From Anarhynchus alexandrinus (taxonomy: Eukaryota > Chordata > Aves > Charadriiformes > Charadriidae): a stretch of DNA of 64,000 bases. The position numbers and the translations under genes were made by a program. Positions 56,201-64,000 of this stretch are shown piece after piece. The notes beneath the pieces were generated by a model. It was not told the DNA's origin. It did no database searches and was given only the letters and a program-made list of their open reading frames with translations. The stretch covers positions 1,116,001 through 1,180,000 of the forward strand of contig VUYV01000149.1 of NCBI GenBank assembly GCA_008711295.1, read 5' to 3'. Position 1 is the first letter of the stretch, and each line of letters opens with the position of its first letter.

Positions 56201-59200
56201 CTTTCAGAGTCTCACAACATGAATAATTTAAAATTGGTTCTAGCTACGCCTGCTGGAAATAGAATATGAATTAGGTTACTTTTTCTAGATTAACTGGGAA
56301 TGAAGCTTTAAAAATTACAATCGGGTGTTAACTATGCAAGACTTGTTTAAGCTGTAGATTTTTAAAACATACACAAAACAATAAAAAAGCATGGGTAATG
56401 TGTCCTAGCACATTAGTTTTTTGTGTCTCGGTATGAAATGGCTTTCAGTTTACTTGGAAGACTTGTATTCGATATTCAGTTTGTGTATCTAAATGCAGTA
56501 CATATGCATACATTAATTTAAGTACTGTAACTTTTTTATAAAGTAAAATGGTGAAAGATTCTTAGTTTTCTGAACTAAATTTCAGAATGTGTTGCAGTAT
56601 TGTGCTGTGTACTCTTGAAATGTGTAAATCTTAAAACCAATGTTAAAATCAGTTATGTGGTCTTGCTTAACCTAGCAATAGATACACTATTTTGTAGAAA
56701 CAAACACAATTGACTTCACTTACTTTTAACTATTTGCCTGGGGCTACTAAATTAACTTTTCCATTCTCTGAATAGTTACCCTGACAAGCGGTCCCTCTGT
56801 TTCCTGTTCTTAATTCTTGCCTGACTGTGTGGATTGAACTGTGCGACTTAACATTAAAATGAGGTAGTGTGTGTTCCTTCCCAGTCATAAGACATATTGC
56901 CCTATTCCAGGAAACACCACCCACTATTGTTTCCAAGACGTTGCAGATCTTATGTACATTAGTTAATTTAATTGTGATACAGTAATTGAAACCAGAAGTT
57001 CTTTTGCTCCCCACAAAAATGTATTATATTTTTTATAACATATATGCAAATTTCAAACTCAATTAAAATATTAATATATTGAGCATTGTTACAAGTAGAC
57101 ACAAAAATGCATTCCAACATTATATAGAAATTTTAACATACCTATATTGTTGATATCTCAACATAGAATATGGGATCCCATCTTAGATGGAATAAACACA
57201 AAGTAGTTATTTTAAGTTAACAATTCCTTATTAACAGAGCCATCCCTGCAGCTTTTCAGAATGTTGAATATTATTCACTGATTTCTTACTAACCATCAAT
57301 TTACAGATGGTAAGTCTTTTTTTTTTTTTTCAGAGCAGTTTGCACCTGTGATACCTCGTTGTTTTTAATTTTGCATTTTAAGGAAAAAAAGTGGGTTTGG
57401 TTAGTTCTCAAACAGAAAGCCTTGTCATAGTGGAAAGGAGACTTTAAGATGAATTAAATATTAAGAATAGAGAATACGTGCTGGTCTTTGTAATAGAGAC
57501 AGCAAGATGTGGAAATGGATATTTGTAGAATAATTTGAGCTTTCAAAAGGCTGTAGAAATTGAAATTCTGGAGAATTCATGCATGTAAATAATCCTGCAA
57601 GATTACAAGGAATGCTGGACTTCTATTAATCTTTTAAAAACATGTTCATACAAGACTTCTAAGAACTATTAAATGGTTGCATGAAGGATCTGCTTTCAGT
57701 TGATCTCTTCACCTATGCACTCTGCAAATGCATCAAATGGTGTATATATGGGAAATAATTGCTGCCTTTTCTCTTCTTCCTGGAAGCGTTCAGATATCCT
57801 CACACCTCAGCTTCTATCTGTGATTTGAAAAAACTTTGAAAATAGCAAATTATCATAGTATGTTGTGTATAGAAAAATATAAGATAACATGGTGATAACA
57901 TGCCACAGTGGAAAAAATTCTCATTTTCCACTTTAATTATTACTTAGTACTTTCAGAAAGTAGTGATAAAAATATGTTTGAAAAAAATATTTTTTTTTGG
58001 CTCCTTGTTTTTCATTGAAGCAATAGAATTAATTTTTAAAAAATATTATAGCTTATCTTGAAAAGGATTCTTTTCTCAAGGGGAAAACCTTGGTAAGTTC
58101 ATGAACTTCTTCCAACAGTAGGATTAAGATCTTGATGTGCCAGATTTATCAAAGACATTATTCCATTAGTGAAAATGAGAAAGAAAATGTGAATAGTAGT
58201 TCAGTACTGCTAAGTCTTTACAAGCTTCTGATTCAAATGCTTGCATTAACAAGAATATTGTATAATGAAATCTGTAGAACATGTTGCAGCGCTGTGTTAC
58301 CTCTGCCAAGGAGCATCATTGTGTATTTCAGCTGAAACGATATGCCAAATACTGAGATGAGTCTATGAGTCTGAAAATAAATATTTTGATTGGCCATGTC
58401 TTTAAAATGTGTTTTAATTGATTTTATTAAGACTGGCATTCTTCCAAAACTGCTGCACAAACAGTTTGGGATCTGATCCTTCATCTTTTAAATAAATGCC
58501 AAAATTCCAATTGACTTCAAAGACAGCAGAATGAAGATCTTAGTCACCAAAAGACACATTCTGATTTTATCTCATGAAGAGGAGGGTCATGCATGGTAGT
58601 TTGTTTGAAAGACAGAAACAAGTACCTGGGTAAGTGAGTCTTCTTCATTCGAAATGGCACTCAAGGTGTGTACTGGTGTGCTTGGGGAAGGCAGCCTAAC
58701 GTTACAGATGTTGTCTCTCATTAGACATACTGTTAAGCCATGAAGTACTAGCAGCTTGCATTTAACAAGGAAACTTCCTTCGTTGTTCCAGTTGTCCAGA
58801 TTATTGATTGCTTCTATCTTAATCATTGCCGCAAGTCTCAATCTTGCGTTTGTGATGTGGAACAGTTAGCTAGTGGTGATAGAGCTGTGGCGGTCTAAGG
58901 AATAAGCATAGCAAGGTTTGTAGAGAATGCAATATCTTGTATTAGATGTACTGACATAATTGGAAAAGCAAGAGAATCTTTTGACATACAACACTTATGT
59001 GCAAAGGAAAAGCTGCAAAATTTAGGCTGGCTGAAGCTGCATCATTTGCTCTGAGACTGATTGAATAGTAGAGTTTCTCCTTGGCTTCACTGTCATCCAG
59101 TCATTTACATTTCCCTTTTTTTTTCCGGTTAGGAACTGGGTTTAGATTCTGTTTGATTTTTGTTCTTCAAAGGTAGGTCGCTTTCCGAAGTCATTTCCCA

Positions 59201-60979
59201 GTGCCAGTTCATGAACAGTTACATTGGCCATCACTAAAAGAATGATAATCTGCAGCGGTAGGCAAGAGTGAGCAAGCAGAGAGCTCGTTGGGCTGATTTC
59301 TCTGCCAAAGCCAACATCTCACCCAGGCTACAGCCGGAGTTCAAGTTTATCAGATGATTGGAGAGAATTAAGTGGTCAGGCCTAAATGAGGAATGTGAGC
59401 TCAGAGATGGTTTGATTTGATGGGAAGAGATGGATGATTTTATGAAAACTGTTTTGTTGTTGATAACTGGATGCTTATCATATTCCAGACAGTTTTGACT
59501 GCTTTTCATTTGTCTGAAGAATATTGTCTGGAATACATGTTCTGCAAAATGTGAGATGAAAAAAACCTGCCTAAATATAGTCTCACTTTCTTTTCTGAAT
59601 CAATGATGGCAGCAATACCCATTTATAATTTTCTAGTTTAAACAGAGTTTTCCTGCATCGTTCCAAGCCACACACCATTTTTTTTTTTAGTTGTGCTGAT
59701 TTAGAAGATCATTATTTTTGCTGCTTCATGTTACTGTTCACAACTCAGTTTAATATATGGTATCTGTAAGAAATTGTTCATTCAAGAATCATGGCTTGAA
59801 GAGAAAATCACAGATAGTTGGCACTTCTTTGCTTGATACTCTACCCAAAATGCTTCGAATGTAGTGATGTATCAATACATAAGCCAGAATATGCTGTTTG
59901 CAGGAAGATGGGTAATCAAGAGCGCTGATAACAACAGCGAGGCTTTATAAGGTACGCTGATTCCATCCATAGGCAGTACACAGACCTTAGACTACAGCCA
60001 GAACTCAAGAAGCAGCTTTCTGCTTAGCTTGAACGTTTTACCAAATGATGACATCATGACAGGAGTCCTGGAGTGCTACTGTAACATAGTTATTTAATAC
60101 CAGTAAGCATTGAAGAAAAAAGTTGCAAGTAATGCCAATTTTAATGATTTTACTTTCTGCTGACAGTTTGTGTGTAGTTGTTTGATTGCTAGATGTCATT
60201 CAGGAGAGCGGAGCGGGGCAGTGTCATTTGAAGACAATCCAACATTTGCCGTGACACGTACCATGAGACTGCGCCTGCAGTTCCATGGGATGAGGTGCTG
60301 ATGAAGACTGCTCTCAGAGCTGGCTACTGGGGCTCAGCTAACAGACGGTGGCATCTTACTGTGCTAAGCAATAGTCAGGATATAAGAACATTCCTGGCTT
60401 TTTTTTTTCAGAAACCTCGGTACGGTTAATTGAAAACTACAAGGAGAAGGCCTAATGTGAGTAAAGATGGTTCAGACAGCTCAGCCTGTGGTAGACAAGC
60501 TTATTTTCTTTCATTTCAAAGTCAGAGTATACAGACATTTGTGGAGGGAGCGTTCTTAGCATCTGAAGACCCAGGTTATAGGTAAGGGTTTCTGCTTTTT
60601 GATGGCTAGCTTCTTTCTACTTAAACAAACAAACAACAAACAAAGTTTTCCTTTGAGCCAGAGAAGGGACTTTCATTCAGCTGTGAAGACAGCTGATTTG
60701 CCTTGGGGCAAAATGTGAGAAGAAACAGATGTCCAAAAATGGAGAAGCACTGGGGAATAAAATAATTGAAATTGCCAAATAAGAGTTTATAAATAAAGTA
60801 TGTGAAAGCTTACTGTACATAAACTAAAATCAAATTTAAGATTACTGCATGCTGTGTAGTTATCTTAAAGGGCTTATCGGGCTAACTTACTGCTTTCGCA
60901 TTCTCAGTCTTGTTTCAGGCTTTTACCATGACAGAAAATCTTTGCGGTTTTCAATAAGTGTACGCACAGCATGTAAATA
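56201..60979. other. noncoding stretch, no gene seen
   Basis: About 4.8 kb. A T14-CAG run at 57317-57333 resembles a splice acceptor but the downstream frames have stops within a few dozen codons and there is no donor pairing. The minus-strand frame at 58587-58841 (84 codons) has a varied composition but no recognised domain or splice context. An AAAC-type run lies at 60623-60645. Confidence 0.4.
60623..60645 (+). repeat. (AAAC)n short simple repeat
   Basis: AAACAAACAAACAACAAAC with one imperfect unit. Simple sequence. Confidence 0.85.
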
Positions 60980-61230
60980 TAGAGTATAAAATTTTAAATT
61001 GAAGGTTACCTGGATTTTTCTTGAGGATATTTTGACAATATTCCTTAGAGCATTTTCTGTTCATAAAAAATTAATGACAGCGTGAGTCAAAACATTCAAA
61101 TTGACATTGCAGCGTTATGAACTCCCTTTGAATTTTGCAAATTCCTGAAACACTCTCTACCGACCTTATAATGTCTCCAATTATAAATATTTCTTCTCAG
61201 CTAGAGGAATAATGCTTCAAGATGAAATAA
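60980..61230. promoter_or_regulatory. candidate regulatory block with perfect AP-1 site
   Basis: TTAATGACAG (MEIS-type TGACAG core at 61075) is followed at once by TGAGTCA at 61083-61089, a perfect AP-1 consensus, in otherwise unique noncoding sequence with scattered CpGs (GACAGCGTGAG, GCAGCGTTATG). Motif-based suggestion only. Confidence 0.28.
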
Positions 61231-64000
61231 GGTACTGTTTAGATTTCCTATTCTGGCTCTTGGTGAACACTTACGTGCATCTTGGTCATGATTTTAATTA
61301 TTATATTCAAAAAGTCTTATTTGGGTGTAATTTGGTTATTCTTAGGTACTGTGATAAGCCACTCTAGACTGTTGTGGTTGTACGTCTGTCTGTCCCTAAT
61401 TCAAATGTATATGCTGTCAAAAAGAAACAGCATTCTGCTGCTGAAACTCAACATTTGTTCACTCTAACTTTTTGGGGAAAAAATAAATCGCCTTACCTTA
61501 TATGTGTAGGTCAGCACAAAGCATAAGATTTTGGTTTTCTCTTAAGAAATTATCTTACTTTATTTCCTTGTTGGTTGTTTCTTTTCACTGTTTTGGAAAA
61601 AAGGAAACATTAAATAAGCATTGAACGTATATCAAAGACATAGAATTGTTTCCAGGGACGTTTCTTCATCTTTATGTTGTAAGAATAATTATAATGAATT
61701 TGATTTGTAATTACTGCCAGAGCAACAATTCTGAGTCTAGTCAGCATAGAGAAGGTAAAAAATACAGTGGGATAAGTCTGGGCTTCCACTGGAGAGGAAA
61801 ACTCTGTTCTTACTTGCCCAGCGTTAACTACAGAGCTTTCNGGCAATCGAACTGTCTTGCTTTGAATATGAAAGAACTACTTTTATCATTTCTAATATGC
61901 AGCCTGGGGCCAAAACAGACAAAGCAATTTTAAAGGACTAGGTTCAGAAGGAGGCTGGAATTCCCATCGTACAGCCCTTGGGAATATGACTTCAGTAACC
62001 AACTCTGAAGCAGTTATTTGTCATAATGACAACTGTTGGTCTGTCCATACTTAGTCAGCTGAGTTCCACACTGTGTGATGGTAACTAGCTCATTGCCATC
62101 CATCCTTGAAAACCAAAAATGGTTTGTTATGATCAGAGCTGTCAGGAGACACCTGTATTGTTTAATCTGGTTCTTAAACTTCCAAAATAATTTTATTCCA
62201 TATTTCTTAAAGAAGCTGGGCTTGATTGTTGTTTGGACACTTCCAAAGAAATACCTAATTCTTCAGGCAAATGTAACATCAATACTGAAGGCTACTTTCT
62301 GTCAGGGAGTATCTTTGTGTGGTAGTGATATCTTTTCATGTCCGGGGTTTTCTCTTTTATTAAGTTCCATATGGCACTGTCCCTACAGACCATGTCTGCT
62401 TTGTCTGCTGTTTTACCTATGTTTTGTCTTAAGGAATTTTTTTTATTCTAGCACCTCTTTGTCCTTTATATTGTCAGTCACTGTAAGCTTTTTGCTGTCT
62501 ACCCATCCATGCGTCTTGTAACCTAACTTTCAGCTTGCCTGAAAAATCATTTTACTTTATATCTATCTTCTTTTGAACTCTCATCACCACTGCTGTCAGG
62601 TTTCCGATGCAATTCTTTCACTGCAAAATGCTTCCAGTCTCTAGTGATATTAGAACCCCAGTTAATACCTTTTTCATCTCAGTTTCTATGAAGCACTTCT
62701 AATAAATCTCCTTTAACTCATTTTTCATAGAACCATCACCAATAACCAGACAATCTAAATGTGTTTATTCTTCAGTCTCATTGCTGCTTGATTTCATCAG
62801 TTTAGGTGCTGCCCTTTCTGAGATGCATCTAATTTGTCTTCCTGGTACGGATTATAAATCAAGGTGACACCACCATTTTCCCAAAGTAACAAAGATTACC
62901 TTTATTAATGTACGCATACCACACTGTATAAGTCAAGGAACATAACTATATCACCTCTGCAACATTGTCCTGCTCATCTGATGTTCTTTGAGTACAGTTC
63001 ACAAGCATGAAGAAATGCGGTAATTATCCCATTCCCCATTGTCTTTTAATAAACCTTGACTCACTGCATAATTTTCCATAAGTTTTTACGGTACTTCTAA
63101 TCTTTGTGCATGAATTTTTATAATTGGAATAACTTGGAACTTGTTCTGCCTTTTGAATGATTTGTTGTTTTTTGACTTATTTCTTCTTGTTAGCAGCAAT
63201 GCCACAATTCTTTTTTAAAAATCCCCTAAATGAAATAATGTGATGTGCCTGCCCAGCTTTGTACTTGATCTCCATATGAATTTCATTTTTCCTTGGTGTG
63301 GGAAAAGTACTAGTCTAGAGATAAATCCTTTTTTGATTGGCTGCTCTAAATAAAGCAAACAGCAATTGTTTCTAAGCTAATGTCACTGATGGTATCACTG
63401 CCCCAGATTAGGACTTGACTGCAGCTTGGAGACATCAATGGAGATATATCATTCCTTTTATCAAACCTGATTCTTTAGGGTTTTTCCTTGTGGAAACCAC
63501 ATCCTATTCAGTTATTTAATGGGACATGAAGCCTGGACATAGTTTTCTGTTCTGAAGCATTGGAATTTAAAATAAGTTTATACTATTTATTAAATTTACT
63601 TGTCTACATTAATTCAGAACTTGTTAAAATACATATAAATAACTTGAGCTGCCACCTGATATTGTGTCTCTATCACCTGCAAGGGTGAAGATTTTCCAGA
63701 ATGCAAAATTAAGCTGAAGGGAAGAGTCTGTATTTCCATACAAATATAACATTTCCTCATGGTTCCAAACTGGCCCTACCATATCCTAGATGAGACAGAT
63801 CCAGACACAGTAAGATTTGTATGCTAATTTGTGTATAGTTTTGTTTAATATGTTGCTGGTTGTCTGGACCTTAACACAAGCTTATGGAGCAAGATTGACT
63901 CACATGGAAAAGGTCATGAAGCTGCTCTTTACAGGGCTGGCACTTCACATATCATTTCATAATCAGTGTGTAGATGCATCTTACAACTCTTCCTCCCAAT
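61231..64000. other. noncoding stretch, no gene seen
   Basis: About 2.8 kb to the window edge. A 148-codon + frame at 62075-62521 is rich in Leu, Phe, Ser and Cys from T-rich DNA, with no domain, and is probably chance. N at 61841. No repeat recognised. Confidence 0.4.
61841..61841. other. ambiguous base (N)
   Basis: Single undetermined base in noncoding sequence. Confidence 0.99.

Noticed and set aside
57311..57400. T14-CAG as a splice acceptor for a further exon
   Set aside because: Of the frames read downstream, one stops after five codons and the longest after about 30. There is no matching donor and no peptide resembling the other exons.
58587..58841. 84-codon minus-strand open frame with varied composition
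   Set aside because: Reads a little like protein, but has no recognised domain and no convincing minus-strand acceptor/donor pair.
62075..62521. 148-codon + strand open frame
   Set aside because: Composition follows T-rich DNA. It has no recognisable domain, repeat or exon boundary, and no reverse transcriptase or gag-like motif.

Overview
This window reads as intronic sequence from a vertebrate, most likely a bird, nuclear genome. It is AT-rich, has no long open reading frames, and contains GT-AG bounded short exons separated by kilobases of intron. The transposon content is sparse but diagnostic: three 3'-end copies of the CR1 LINE, the dominant avian (and wider sauropsid) retroposon, plus one old MIR/CORE-SINE-like fragment. 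Single N calls at 19192, 30724 and 61841 show that this is assembled genome sequence. Species cannot be determined from what I can see.

Layout. Three candidate coding exons on the + strand fit together in one reading frame: 568-643 (76 nt), 3925-4005 (81 nt) and 21302-21424 (123 nt). All have good splice sites, and their phases match across both junctions (exon 1 ends in phase 0, exon 2 is 27 whole codons, exon 3 is 41 whole codons). Together they would encode about 93 residues of the interior of a larger protein. I do not recognise the protein and give no symbol. The introns between them are about 3.3 kb and 17.3 kb. After exon 3 I find no further convincing exon, so 21425-64000 is either a very long intron of the same gene or intron plus intergenic DNA.

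The rest is noncoding. CR1 copies lie at about 22223-22290, 32816-33190 and 33429-33590, all in + orientation. A MIR-like SINE remnant lies at about 47670-47735. A possible decayed coding fragment with an in-frame stop and a frameshift lies at 20134-20340. Several low-complexity tracts are present, including two nearly identical A8-9/G11 runs 45 kb apart and a C16 run next to an N. There are two long perfect palindromes (18 bp at 12412, 16 bp at 54052). Several blocks between 36.8 and 61.3 kb are dense in transcription-factor-like motifs, including a perfect CArG box and a perfect AP-1 site. These are only candidates for conserved regulatory elements, because conservation cannot be tested here.

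I see no sign of a bacterial, phage or viral system, CRISPR array, operon or rRNA/tRNA gene. I do not think the window holds a previously undescribed gene system. The most useful follow-up is to identify the three-exon protein and to test the candidate regulatory blocks for conservation.
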